A stretch of DNA of 64,000 bases, from NCBI GenBank assembly GCA_044235645.1, contig JBIIHQ010000011.1:23740-87739 (forward strand). Reading direction: 5' to 3'. Source of the DNA: OMIW01 sp044235645 (GTDB lineage Bacteria > Bdellovibrionota_C > UBA2361 > OMIW01). Made by a program: the position numbers and the translations under genes. Under the pieces are notes generated by a model. That model was not told the origin of the DNA and made no database searches. It was given only the letters and a program-made list of their open reading frames with translations. This document shows positions 8,197 through 16,853 of the stretch, piece after piece (the stretch's first letter is position 1; every line of letters starts with the position of its first letter).

Positions 8197-9435
8197 CTAT
8201 GACCCTCCACACCGGGTACTTCTCACCTCCACGCCTCCAGCCTCAATTGTTATCCCGGCTGACTCAATTCCGTGTTCTATACTAATCTCACGTCCCCTAT
8301 CTGTATTCACCACAACCATCAAACACTCCCCCCCGAACCGCCACTGGGCACCATGCACCCGTTGCTCCCTCATATCAATGATTCGTCGCTCCCCACGCAG
8401 CCACCATCGCTCCCAGCGCAGAACCTCATCGCGGATGCGCTGCATCCCGGCGAGAAGCTGGGGATTTGTCTCTGGTAGAAGCACCTCTCCTGATTCCTCC
8501 TGCGCGTAAAACGGATAGCCGAGCACTCCATCGAATCCGTGAATAAGGGCGGCAAATATCTGATTCCGCAATTCGCGGGTAGTAGGCTGCGGGTCACGCG
8601 GAAACGCAAAGAGCTGAGGTATGGCGATGAGGGGTTGGTTGCTTCCCGCAAAAGCGGCAGCAACAGAACCAAAGTTTTGGAATGTTTGTTCAAGTGCGTC
8701 TTCCTCAGGCACTCCCGAGCCGGCGCCAATAGTATAGCTGGTAAATCCGAGAAGGTCGGCGGTATCGCGATAATCGGCGAGGGGGCGGCTTTTTCCTCTG
8801 GAACCCACATCAAGCGCAACCCCCGATGCATAGGTCAGAGCGTTGGGTGCCCATCCGTGCACCTGCGCCCGTCGTGCCCGGAGTACTTCGGGGGAGAGCG
8901 GCAGTCCTCGCTTTGGATCGTGCCAATTGATGTCGTCGCCGATGTTCCACCCGACAATTGCGCGGTAACTCTGACTTGTCGCTATTGCGTCGCGAGCCAC
9001 GTTCGCGGCTTCGCCATTGCTCCACCAGGCCGTCGGCGGCTCGCCGATCAACATCATCCGAGCCATCGTGGCCCGCGCAAGTGCAAGAGGTGCAAAGGGC
9101 GAAGAATCGACGGTGACGTGAACAAGAGAAAAATGAGCCGACCCCATCGTGGCAATGTCCGAGAGAAGACCTTCAGTAAGTCGCGGGGTGCCACGCGGCG
9201 GAGCACTCCACGAAACGTGATAAAACCCGAAGGGAAAGACGGGCTCTCCATCACGCCGGATTTGCCCGTTGGAACCGAAGGTGAGAGGAGGGGTTGCTGC
9301 TGCAGGCGGGGGATGAATGAGGAGGATGAACAGAGCAACAATTAGTGGGAACGGGATGAGGCGATCTGTGCTCGAAGCCAATCCCTGATGCGAACCCCCG
9401 CGAACAACCCGCAGTCGAGATAACAGGTGGTACAT
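8197..9435 (-). CDS. Secreted TIM-barrel-like protein, possible glycoside hydrolase
   Basis: The 412-residue product has an N-terminal signal-like segment (IPFPLIVALFILLI, residues about 27-41, then PPPAAATPP). The mature part begins LTFGSNGQIRRDGEPVFPFGFY, a start often seen in secreted beta/alpha-barrel glycosidases that act on glycans. It continues with alternating strand/helix patterns including IVGWNIGDDINWHDP near residue 163 and LGYPFYAQEESGEVLLPE near 315, and ends in an all-beta tail (HGAQWRFGGECLMVVVNTD) like a C-terminal sandwich. Acidic catalytic residues could be the DD at about 168 and an E near 323, but I cannot assign a family. ATG follows GGGAGGG at 5 bases. It is divergent from waaA. 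Confidence 0.55.
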   Translation of the reverse strand: MYHLLSRLRVVRGGSHQGLASSTDRLIPFPLIVALFILLIHPPPAAATPPLTFGSNGQIRRDGEPVFPFGFYHVSWSAPPRGTPRLTEGLLSDIATMGSAHFSLVHVTVDSSPFAPLALARATMARMMLIGEPPTAWWSNGEAANVARDAIATSQSYRAIVGWNIGDDINWHDPKRGLPLSPEVLRARRAQVHGWAPNALTYASGVALDVGSRGKSRPLADYRDTADLLGFTSYTIGAGSGVPEEDALEQTFQNFGSVAAAFAGSNQPLIAIPQLFAFPRDPQPTTRELRNQIFAALIHGFDGVLGYPFYAQEESGEVLLPETNPQLLAGMQRIRDEVLRWERWWLRGERRIIDMREQRVHGAQWRFGGECLMVVVNTDRGREISIEHGIESAGITIEAGGVEVRSTRCGGS

Positions 9436-9774
9436 AGAACCCTCCCGTTTAGTTCTGGATCATTCCGCCGACCTCAGTATTGCCCATTTCATCGCTCGAG
9501 AGCACTGAAAATAAGCTCCTATTCAACAGATACAGAGGAGTAATTTCTGCCTACACGGCGGAGGTTGATTTAATGGATGCACACCGATACATTAATCGAA
9601 CAGCGTCCTGCGTAGGCCTGATATTTCCGGATTCATTGGTGGAGAACGGCCGAGGCGATTCAGGGCAACCTTAATCGACGGTTCATGGCCCTATAAAGAG
9701 GGCCTGATATACGCGACGAATCATTGTAACATGATGCACACGTTCGCGAGCTTACCCGGATCACGCAAGGACCG
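9436..9774. other. Divergent intergenic region before waaA
   Basis: This 339-base stretch separates the secreted-protein gene and waaA. The only structure I see is a 6-bp inverted repeat, GGCCCT/AGGGCC at 9687-9704 with a 6-base loop, not followed by a T-run. It should hold promoters for both directions; I cannot place them. Confidence 0.35.
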
Positions 9775-11067
9775 ATGTACCAAAAAGCACTATTTTCTAC
9801 CTACGCCACCCTGACGGCCATCGCAGCCCCCCTTGTGGCGGGTGTTCTTGCGTTCCGTCCCCGTGGTCGTGCACGGCTTCGTGAGCGGTTCGGTTCATGG
9901 GGGGTGTTGGACGGACCGTATGTATGGTTTCACGGCGCGTCGGCGGGGGAGCTCAAGGGAATGGGGCCCGTGCTTCTGGCATGGCGGCGTCGATTTCCCG
10001 ATGACCGCATTCTTGTCACGGCAACAACAGTAACCGGGCTTGAGGTAGTGAGCGCGATGGCTGATGAGGTGCGGCTATTGCCGTTCGATAGTTGGCCATT
10101 TATCGAGCGAGCGCTTCGTGGGTTGAGCATTTCCCTTTTTGTTGCCACTGAGACAGAGATCTGGCCTTCGCTCTTGTCTTTTCTTACGGGTCGGGGTGTT
10201 CCGTGTTGTCTCGTAAATGGCCGCATTTCCCAACGTTCGTTCCCTCGATATTGGCGAGTCAGAAAAGTAGTCGGACCCGCGCTCTCGCGATTTCGTTGGA
10301 TAGGCTGTGGTGATCGCGACTCGTATGCCCGGTTGAGGGCACTTGCGAGCGGCGGGAATCCGGCAGGTGCGGTACTTGAGCTGATCGAGATGGCTGGCAA
10401 TACCAAGTTCGATGTTGCGCGGCCCGATGCTCCCGGGCGGGGCGATCCCTTCTGGGACGGCTATCGCGCGGATCCGCGGCCAACGCTCGTGTTGGGGTGT
10501 ATTCGTCCGGGTGAAGAGGATTGGTGGTTTGCGGCGTTCGCGAAGCAGCTTGTACCGGGCGATACCGCGCAACCCCAGCTTCGGGTCGTTGTTGCGCCCC
10601 GACACAAGGAGAAGTTTGGTTATTTTGCTGAGCGATTGGAAGCGGCGCGGTTGCCTTTTCAGCTCAGATCCTCGGGTACCTACGATCGTTCACGGGCAGT
10701 CGTGGTATTGGATCAGTTCGGTGAGCTCGCGCAGGCGTACGAGGGGGCAACCCTTTCGTTTATCGGTGCGTCCCTGATACCGTTGGGGGGGCACAATCCC
10801 CTTGAGGCGGCCGCATGGGGAAGTTATGTTGTGACCGGGCCCTCTTTTGATACGTACCAGCCGCTGATCGAGGAGTTGGTGCAGCGGGGCGCAGGTGAGG
10901 TTATTCGTTCGGCAGAGGATATCGAGCGGGTAGTGGGGGAGGTTGTGTCGACGCCGAATGAAATGTTTGCTCGTGGGCAGGAGGGCATAGTGGTGTGGCA
11001 GTCACAGCAGGGAGCGACGGCCCGGGTGATCGAACGGCTCGCCACGTTCCGAGAAGGGTTTTCGTGA
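9775..11067 (+). CDS. waaA: Kdo transferase (lipid IVA 3-deoxy-D-manno-octulosonic acid transferase)
   Basis: WaaA adds Kdo from CMP-Kdo to lipid IVA at the inner face of the inner membrane. The 430-residue protein begins with a membrane anchor (residues about 5-25) then RARLRERFG, VWFHGASAGELKG near residue 50 (the conserved S/A-GE motif with the catalytic Glu), TATTVTG, and FVATETEIWPSLL near residue 122, all hallmarks of family GT30. The C-terminal half has LSFIGASLIPLGGHNPLEAAAWG (quoted in part: GGHNPLEAA, near residue 343), the donor-binding motif. It is followed 11 bases later by lpxK, a pairing common in Gram-negative genomes. Confidence 0.93.
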   Translation: MYQKALFSTYATLTAIAAPLVAGVLAFRPRGRARLRERFGSWGVLDGPYVWFHGASAGELKGMGPVLLAWRRRFPDDRILVTATTVTGLEVVSAMADEVRLLPFDSWPFIERALRGLSISLFVATETEIWPSLLSFLTGRGVPCCLVNGRISQRSFPRYWRVRKVVGPALSRFRWIGCGDRDSYARLRALASGGNPAGAVLELIEMAGNTKFDVARPDAPGRGDPFWDGYRADPRPTLVLGCIRPGEEDWWFAAFAKQLVPGDTAQPQLRVVVAPRHKEKFGYFAERLEAARLPFQLRSSGTYDRSRAVVVLDQFGELAQAYEGATLSFIGASLIPLGGHNPLEAAAWGSYVVTGPSFDTYQPLIEELVQRGAGEVIRSAEDIERVVGEVVSTPNEMFARGQEGIVVWQSQQGATARVIERLATFREGFS

Positions 11068-11077
11068 GAGGTGCCTT

Positions 11078-12154
11078 GTGAGTATCCGGGGAATTGTTTC
11101 ACATCCGCTGCCCGAAAATCGGGGAGTCCATCAATTTTTGGGAGCCCTCTCTTATTTATACGGTGCTGTCATGGATGTGAGGAACTGGTTATACGACCGG
11201 CATCTCCTCCCGACGTACCATTCTCCCATCCCGGTGGTATGTGTTGGAAATCTCATTGCAGGTGGGTCGGGAAAGACTCCGCTGGTGCTTGCACTTGCCG
11301 CTGCACTTAAAGAACGGGGGCATACTCCCGTGATACTCTCGCGCGGGTACGGTGGGGAACTGCAAGGCCCGCACGTGGTTGGAAAAGCTGATAGTGCTGA
11401 ACGGGTTGGTGATGAGCCACTCCTGATGGCCCAGCGTGGTGTGTGCGACGTCGTGATTGCGCGAGATCGAGTCTCCGGCACCCGTTTAATCGAAAGCATG
11501 GGATGTGCATCGGTTATTCTTCTCGATGATGGATTTCAGCACCGAAGGCTCGGCCGCATCTGCAACCTTGCGTGTTTTTTCGCGGGCTCAGACGATGCGA
11601 TCCAAGCGATAGTGAAGGGCTCGCTCCTGCCCTTGGGCCGATTTCGAGAAGAACGAGTTGCAGGATTACGGCGGGCCGATGGCGTGGTGTTCTCAGACCG
11701 AGGGGGAAAGATGACGGAGGAGATGTTCTCCCAGGCTCGGAAGGTCATTCCACCATCTTTACCCGTGTATCACGTAAGAGCTCAGGTGGCACCGCCGATT
11801 CGGGGAGGGGAGGTGCTCGCTCCCGGCTCCGTCTGGCTTCTGAGTGCTATCGCAAACCCCGATGGTTTTCGTCATGCCATGGAGGGGGCAGGATATGTGG
11901 TCGTCGGCGAATCCCGTTTTCCGGATCATCACCAATTTTCCTCTGCCGAGCTCCAGCGAGTTATTGGAGCGGCCCAGATGGGCAATGGGGCCGAGTGTTC
12001 GATCGTGTGCACGGAAAAGGATTGGGTAAAGCTCGCTACCGACGTTCGTGATACCGTTTGGGTCGCGAAGCTGATCGTCGATGTCCCGCAAGAATTGATT
12101 TTCATGATTGACTCGAGGATTGCGGCTCATCGCTCACAGTCTCAACTCGGCTGA
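11078..12154 (+). CDS. lpxK: Tetraacyldisaccharide 4'-kinase
   Basis: LpxK phosphorylates the 4' position of the lipid A disaccharide at the inner membrane. The 358-residue protein has the LpxK start with a hydrophobic membrane-facing segment (LGALSYLYGAVMDVRNWLYD), then VCVGNLIAGGSGKTPLVLALA near residues 53-71, whose GGSGKTP is the Walker A loop, RGYGGEL near residue 90, VGDEPLLMAQ and LLDDGFQHRRLGR near residues 146-158 with the DDGFQH catalytic element. GTG at 11078 is the start that gives a full-length N terminus, 11 bases after waaA. A 28-base gap leads to fahA, suggesting one transcript. Confidence 0.93.
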   Translation: MSIRGIVSHPLPENRGVHQFLGALSYLYGAVMDVRNWLYDRHLLPTYHSPIPVVCVGNLIAGGSGKTPLVLALAAALKERGHTPVILSRGYGGELQGPHVVGKADSAERVGDEPLLMAQRGVCDVVIARDRVSGTRLIESMGCASVILLDDGFQHRRLGRICNLACFFAGSDDAIQAIVKGSLLPLGRFREERVAGLRRADGVVFSDRGGKMTEEMFSQARKVIPPSLPVYHVRAQVAPPIRGGEVLAPGSVWLLSAIANPDGFRHAMEGAGYVVVGESRFPDHHQFSSAELQRVIGAAQMGNGAECSIVCTEKDWVKLATDVRDTVWVAKLIVDVPQELIFMIDSRIAAHRSQSQLG

Positions 12155-12185
12155 TTTGACGATAATTTTAAGGGGGTGTTGAGTG

Positions 12186-13472
12186 ATGACTGCTCATCAA
12201 GACTCATGGGTTGACAGCGCCAATGGAAGTGACTTCTCGATTGTGAACCTTCCTTACGGGGTTTTCCGTGATCAGGGTGATGTGGGGGTAGGGGTTGCGA
12301 TCGGAGATGAAATTCTCGATCTCTCAGCAGTCGCGGCGCTTGGTTACTTTGAGGGGCTTTCAAAGGAACTCCCCGCTCTCACCGGGCGTGAAATCTTCAC
12401 TACGTCATCGCTCAACCGATTTATCGCATGTGGTCCAATGGTGTGGCGGGCGGTTCGCTTGCGGATCCAGGAGCTTCTCTCCGCCCGCAATAATGAGATG
12501 GCGAGATTCGCCAGCCAGGTGTTACGTAAACGGGCGACGACTGAGTTGCTGTTACCTGTAGAAGTTGGTGACTACACCGATTTTTACAGCTCAATTCAGC
12601 ACGCGACAAACGTTGGAAAGTTGTTCAGACCCGATAATCCCCTTCTTCCCAACTGGCGGCATCTTCCGATCGGGTATCACGGTCGCGCATCATCTATCGT
12701 TGTTTCCGGCACGGAGATCACTCGCCCGCATGGTCAGGTGCTTCCCCCAGGCGCAGAGGTTCCTGTGTTCCAGCCCACTAATGCCCTCGATATTGAGCTT
12801 GAGCTCGCATGTATTGTTGGGGCGACGACTGCCATTGGGGAGACGATCCCGGTTGCGTCGGCGGAGCAGGTAATTTTCGGAGTCGCTCTTTTTAACGACT
12901 GGACGGCCCGCGATATTCAAAAGTGGGAGTACGTTCCATTGGGGCCGTTCCTTGGAAAAAATTTTGCGTCATCGATGGCTCCTTGGATCACTCCGATGGA
13001 GGCGCTTGAACCGTTTCGGGTCGCTGGTCCGATTCAGGATCCCCTCCCGCTCCCGTATTTGCGAACGACGGGGCGACACCACTTTGATATCGAGCTCTCG
13101 GTGACCCTTGAAGGCGTAGGAGAGGAGCCCATGACGATGTGCCGGACAAATGCGCGCCACCTCTACTGGAGTATGGCACAACAGCTTGCCCATCATACCT
13201 CTAATGGCTGTAACGTGCGGGTAGGAGATGTGATGGCTTCAGGAACGATTAGTGGTGATGAGCCGGGGACGTGGGGTTCGTTGCTTGAGGCGACGTTCGG
13301 AGGAAAAACGCCGATTCGGGGACCGGCGGGGAGAGGGCGACTATTCCTTGAGGATGGGGATACGGTGACGATCCGGGGATGGGCGGAACGAGGGGAGATT
13401 CGGATTGGGTTTGGAGAGGTTGTGGGGAGAATTCGGGGGGTTCCTCAGCACGACGGAACTGCCGACAGATAG
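12186..13472 (+). CDS. fahA: Fumarylacetoacetase
   Basis: FAH hydrolyses fumarylacetoacetate to fumarate and acetoacetate, the last step of tyrosine/homogentisate breakdown. The 428-residue protein has the N-terminal SH3-like FAH domain and the C-terminal beta-roll with YHGRASSIVVSGTEI near residue 158, the metal-binding acidic set NALDIELELACIVG near 200, FNDWTARDIQKWEYVPLG near 237 and FLGKNFASSMAPWI near 256, and SGTISGDEPG near 352. All match eukaryotic/bacterial FAH. The ATG at 12186 follows GGGGGTGTTG. Finding it directly behind lpxK is odd because no other tyrosine-catabolism gene is nearby. Confidence 0.92.
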   Translation: MTAHQDSWVDSANGSDFSIVNLPYGVFRDQGDVGVGVAIGDEILDLSAVAALGYFEGLSKELPALTGREIFTTSSLNRFIACGPMVWRAVRLRIQELLSARNNEMARFASQVLRKRATTELLLPVEVGDYTDFYSSIQHATNVGKLFRPDNPLLPNWRHLPIGYHGRASSIVVSGTEITRPHGQVLPPGAEVPVFQPTNALDIELELACIVGATTAIGETIPVASAEQVIFGVALFNDWTARDIQKWEYVPLGPFLGKNFASSMAPWITPMEALEPFRVAGPIQDPLPLPYLRTTGRHHFDIELSVTLEGVGEEPMTMCRTNARHLYWSMAQQLAHHTSNGCNVRVGDVMASGTISGDEPGTWGSLLEATFGGKTPIRGPAGRGRLFLEDGDTVTIRGWAERGEIRIGFGEVVGRIRGVPQHDGTADR

Positions 13473-13562
13473 GAGAGCCTTGGCCTCGTGTGCTCCGTGA
13501 TCTTGATAATCAAGGCAGTCGAACGCTGGAATAGTGGCTCACCACACTGAACGCACAGAGCG

Positions 13563-13599
13563 AAAAACCGGTGCAGTCTCGATTCGAGGACCGCACCGG
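13563..13599 (-). terminator. Rho-independent terminator of phoH
   Basis: Read on the minus strand, CCGGTGC pairs with GCACCGG (7 bp) around an inner CTCGAATCGAG hairpin, and is followed directly by TTTTT. It lies about 110 bases after the stop of the PhoH gene, between the converging fahA and phoH genes. Confidence 0.7.
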
Positions 13600-13710
13600 G
13601 AAATGAAAACCGAATCGGGGACAACCGTCGGATAGAGGGCGGTCGAAGGGGGTGGGTTGCCCAAGCGATCGACCGCGCATCAGTGGGGCTACTTCGCACT
13701 GGTCCCTCCG

Positions 13711-15129
13711 TTACAAGAGAAGAGCTGCCATAGAGGCAAGCGGTGAGCGCATTCCCTCTTTGAGGGTGATGTGCCCTGACAGTTCCTGGGTGCGGAACCT
13801 CTCAATAGTAACAGCAAGGCCGTTAGCGTTGGGGGAGAGACCTCCATGAGAGCTATCGATCTGCTCGAGATCGCCGAGAAGGACGACCTTCGAACCCTCA
13901 CCCGCTCGGGTGATGATAGTCTTTATCATCTTTCGAGTGAGGTTTTGAGCCTCATCCACGACGATAAACGCAGCACGGATACTTCTTCCCCGAAGGTAGG
14001 TTATCGGCTCCTTTCGTACCTCAACGAGAGAGCTGGGGACGGAATGAGCCGACATGTCATTGAGCTGCCCCTTGGAGCGTTGACTCTGACGTCCACGCCC
14101 TTGCAAAGAGGGGTAATGGTTCATCAGGTCTCGTCCACTGAGAACCATTTCTCGAATGACAGCCAAGTTATCCTCGAAGCAGTCCATGTAAGGACTGATC
14201 TTCTTCGTGACATCTCCCGGGACGGAGCCAGGGTCCTTTCCAATTGGTTCAAGTGCCCTTGTCACGATCACCTCTGCATACCGACCTTGCACGACCTGAT
14301 GGAGGCCGGCAGAGAGAGTAAGCAGCGTCTTACCGGTGCCCGCGGTGCCGGTGATGGTCACCACGGGTATTGCCGGATCGAGCAGCAGGTGAAGAGCCAG
14401 CTGTTGTTCGCGATTCTTCGCCGTAATACCCATGATACTCGAGAGAGCCTCGGGGTTGAGGGGAAGAATCTGCGCGCAATCTGCACTGACAACTCCGAGC
14501 GCGGTCTCATCTCCAACAGTAACCGATACCGTTTCATGAGGACTCATCGACGGCTTCGGCTGTTTGATCACAGTCGAAGCGGTTCCCTTGGAGAGGGCTT
14601 CGAAGATGGTTTGCTTCGCCGAGTCAGAGCCGGTGATCTCTCGGTGGCCCGAGTAAACATCGCTCCGTGATACCTTCCATTCCTCGCCTTTGATGCGAAG
14701 AAGATCGGCAGCAAGTTCAACGCCGAAGTCGTTGGTGAGGAGCACCACCGACTCGTATAAACGACGCGCGTGATAGGCCGTCGCAAGGATGCGGAGATCC
14801 GACTCATTCGAAACATGGGCTTTCAGCATGGACCGGACAATCGCGAGGTCACTTTCGTCATAGGTCATCCACTGTACTGTCTCCCCGGAAGTAAGAGTGA
14901 CTCCTCGCTCGAGGGACCCCTGCCTCTTGAGTTTCTTGAGAGCGCGAAGCGCATCTCGTGCCTGCCTTGAGGGCACATCGTCATCACGGCTTCGTGGTGA
15001 CTTGAGCTTATCGAGCTCATGAAGCACCTCAAGAGGGATGAGCACGGTGGTCTGACCCAGAGACCTCAGGACATCCGGGTCGCTCATCAACACATTGGTG
15101 TCGATGACGGAACAACTACCCCTTTCCAT
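13711..15129 (-). CDS. PIN domain-PhoH ATPase fusion (PhoH2/YlaK-like)
   Basis: Residues about 1-150 form a PIN nuclease domain (VIDTNVLMSDPDVL at the start, ESDLRILATAYHA near 104, LLTNDFGVELAAD near 125) with the acidic residues that hold the metal. Residues about 230-472 form a PhoH-type P-loop ATPase: VTITGTAGTGKTLLTL (Walker A, near 257), AAFIVVDEAQNLTRKMIKT (Walker B, near 390) and VVLLGDLEQIDS. PIN-PhoH proteins are RNA helicase/endoribonucleases; this is known of the family, not shown here. The middle linker is Ser/Gln-rich. The gene is a single unit with a good terminator downstream. Confidence 0.88.
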   Translation of the reverse strand: MERGSCSVIDTNVLMSDPDVLRSLGQTTVLIPLEVLHELDKLKSPRSRDDDVPSRQARDALRALKKLKRQGSLERGVTLTSGETVQWMTYDESDLAIVRSMLKAHVSNESDLRILATAYHARRLYESVVLLTNDFGVELAADLLRIKGEEWKVSRSDVYSGHREITGSDSAKQTIFEALSKGTASTVIKQPKPSMSPHETVSVTVGDETALGVVSADCAQILPLNPEALSSIMGITAKNREQQLALHLLLDPAIPVVTITGTAGTGKTLLTLSAGLHQVVQGRYAEVIVTRALEPIGKDPGSVPGDVTKKISPYMDCFEDNLAVIREMVLSGRDLMNHYPSLQGRGRQSQRSKGQLNDMSAHSVPSSLVEVRKEPITYLRGRSIRAAFIVVDEAQNLTRKMIKTIITRAGEGSKVVLLGDLEQIDSSHGGLSPNANGLAVTIERFRTQELSGHITLKEGMRSPLASMAALLL

Positions 15130-15382
15130 ACAAAACCTTCGCGAAACCCCTCCTTCCTAGCAGCTTTACTCCTCACCTGTCAAAGAGACATCGGGTCACA
15201 CAACCAACCCAAATAACTGACACGCAATCTCGCCCGATTCCCCATACGATTATATTTACTTGTTAAATCGCCTATTTTTGCGGCCCATTCGCAACTTTTC
15301 CTCCGATACCCTTGAAGGACACTCCCCCTCTCAGGTATACACTCCTCACTAAGGAAATATTTCTCTCCCCCCCATTCCTGCC

Positions 15383-15766
15383 ATGACCAAAACATCTACC
15401 CTCAAGCTCGTCAACGGACTGCTCTACGTCGTCAGCACCTGTCTCTTCTGTTCGGGGCTGGTTCTTGAGTACCGGCTTGAGGGACGGGGACTGCGGGGGG
15501 CTCAGCTTCTCATGATGACGAAGCATACCTGGACAGAGGTACACTTCATCTTGGGACTATCGACAGCGACCCTCGTTGTTGCTCACCTGTGGCTTAATTG
15601 GGGATGGATCGTTAAAGTTGCAACGAGTGGGGCGCGTTCACGGTTGATAGGAACCGTCGCATTTGCCATCTTTGCGATTGGTGTAGCGCTGCTTGCGCCC
15701 ATCACCCTCCCCGATGACCAGCAACCGCGAGAGCAGGCACCCGGTCAGTGGCAGTGGTGGCGGTAG
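15383..15766 (+). CDS. DUF4405-like small membrane protein
   Basis: The 127-residue protein has about three hydrophobic helices: LVNGLLYVVSTCLFCSGLVL (about 8-27), a second around VHFILGLSTATLVVAHLWL with His residues near 53 and 66, and a third GTVAFAIFAIGVALLAP (about 89-105). The His placement in helices resembles DUF4405/cytochrome b-like two-helix units that can bind heme, but heme binding is inference. The C-terminal 15 residues are Gln/Pro-rich and the last 65 bases overlap the tail of the convergent KfrA-like gene. The ATG at 15383 lacks a strong ribosome site. Confidence 0.6.
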   Translation: MTKTSTLKLVNGLLYVVSTCLFCSGLVLEYRLEGRGLRGAQLLMMTKHTWTEVHFILGLSTATLVVAHLWLNWGWIVKVATSGARSRLIGTVAFAIFAIGVALLAPITLPDDQQPREQAPGQWQWWR

Positions 15767-16607
15767 GGGTGGGGGTGAACTGCGGACTGAGCATGTGAGA
15801 GAGCTGCCCCAACTGCGCGGTCAGTTCTGTATAGCGAACCCGTTCATGAGCGATATGCTCGCGGAGCAGGGTAACCTCGCGTTGGAGCCCCTCGCGTTCC
15901 CCTTGAATCGTGAGAGCGCTCCCCTGTAACTCCTCGATCCGTTCGCGAGCAATTGTGTTCTCCCCGCGCAGTGCGGCTTGCTCCTCCAGAAGCCTTTCGA
16001 CTGTTGCTGAGTAATTAGTAATGGTTTCTCGGTTACTCTGTTCCTGTTCGGCGATCGTTCCTCGAAGGTTCACGATGATCTGTGTGCGCTCCTCGATCTC
16101 TCGTTTCGCCTCGCCTAAAAGATGCGCCGCGTGCTCATAATCGGTAACCGCCCGAGCCTTGGCTGCCTCAGCACTTAATCGCCGGGTCTCGACCGTCACC
16201 ACCTCTTCTCGAACTCGAGCCAGCTCAGCGCGCACCTCTTCCAGCTGTCCTTGCAGGGTATCGACCATCTGTGATGCCGTCTCGAGATCCTGAAGGGTGC
16301 CTGCGTGATGTGATTCGAGCTCTTCCCGCAATGCTGCGGTTTTGCGTGCCATCGATGATTGAGCTACTCGCCATACCTCTCGTGCGAATCCTCGCGCAGC
16401 GGTGACGAGAAGATCGGGAAGTTCACTCTCATTGACTCCAGAACTGCCACTCTCGTCTCGCGCTTCCCGCCACTGTCGGAGATATTTCTGAATTGTCGAG
16501 AATGAACCGCTCCCGAGTTGCATACGCACCTGCAAATAGGTGGGCTCAGTGCCCCTCTGAGCAAGGGAATCAGCCGCTTCAAATACTTGTTCTCTCGTAA
16601 TTGCCAT
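15702..16607 (-). CDS. KfrA N-terminal domain DNA-binding coiled-coil protein
   Basis: Residues 1-110 match the plasmid KfrA-type DNA-binding domain: ITREQVFEAADSLAQRG, YLQVRMQLGSGSFSTIQKYL with a helix-turn-helix character, then WREAR. Residues about 85-280 are a long Glu/Arg/Gln-rich alpha-helical coiled coil, expected to give an extended oligomer. KfrA of plasmids is a repressor and nucleoid/segregation-associated coiled-coil protein; chromosomal homologues are mostly uncharacterised. The Thr/Pro-rich last 25 residues overlap the convergent DUF4405-like gene. A palindrome CACCGGTG at 16646-16653, upstream of the start, is a possible but unproven self-regulatory site. Confidence 0.75.
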   Translation of the reverse strand: MAITREQVFEAADSLAQRGTEPTYLQVRMQLGSGSFSTIQKYLRQWREARDESGSSGVNESELPDLLVTAARGFAREVWRVAQSSMARKTAALREELESHHAGTLQDLETASQMVDTLQGQLEEVRAELARVREEVVTVETRRLSAEAAKARAVTDYEHAAHLLGEAKREIEERTQIIVNLRGTIAEQEQSNRETITNYSATVERLLEEQAALRGENTIARERIEELQGSALTIQGEREGLQREVTLLREHIAHERVRYTELTAQLGQLSHMLSPQFTPTPTATTATDRVPALAVAGHRGG

Positions 16608-16853
16608 TCAATACCCCGTTCTGCCCTAGGCTCGCTCCGCCATCACACCGGTGATCACAGCAACGCTACCCCGATTATTCTCAATCGAAAAGGGAGAAGA
16701 GTCTGACTATGACGGGGCATCTGCGTGAAGTTCGACCCGGAGAGGATCCCCAGCGACTCCGCACGCATCGTAACCCTAGGGTTCCCCCGTGAGCTGCGGA
16801 GGCGACCATCCCTCCGATGCCCCATCTGTTTACCCGGTCCGAGAAGATAGACC

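Noticed and set aside
9687..9704. GGCCCT/AGGGCC hairpin as a terminator before waaA
   Set aside because: The stem is only 6 bp, has no T-run and would sit inside the promoter region of waaA.
13846..14670. Plus-strand frame of 274 codons antisense to phoH
   Set aside because: The minus strand carries PIN and PhoH motifs in order; the plus frame has none.
15249..15254. TATAAT on the minus strand as the phoH promoter
   Set aside because: A perfect -10 hexamer, but no acceptable -35 at 16-18 bases, so I leave it unannotated.
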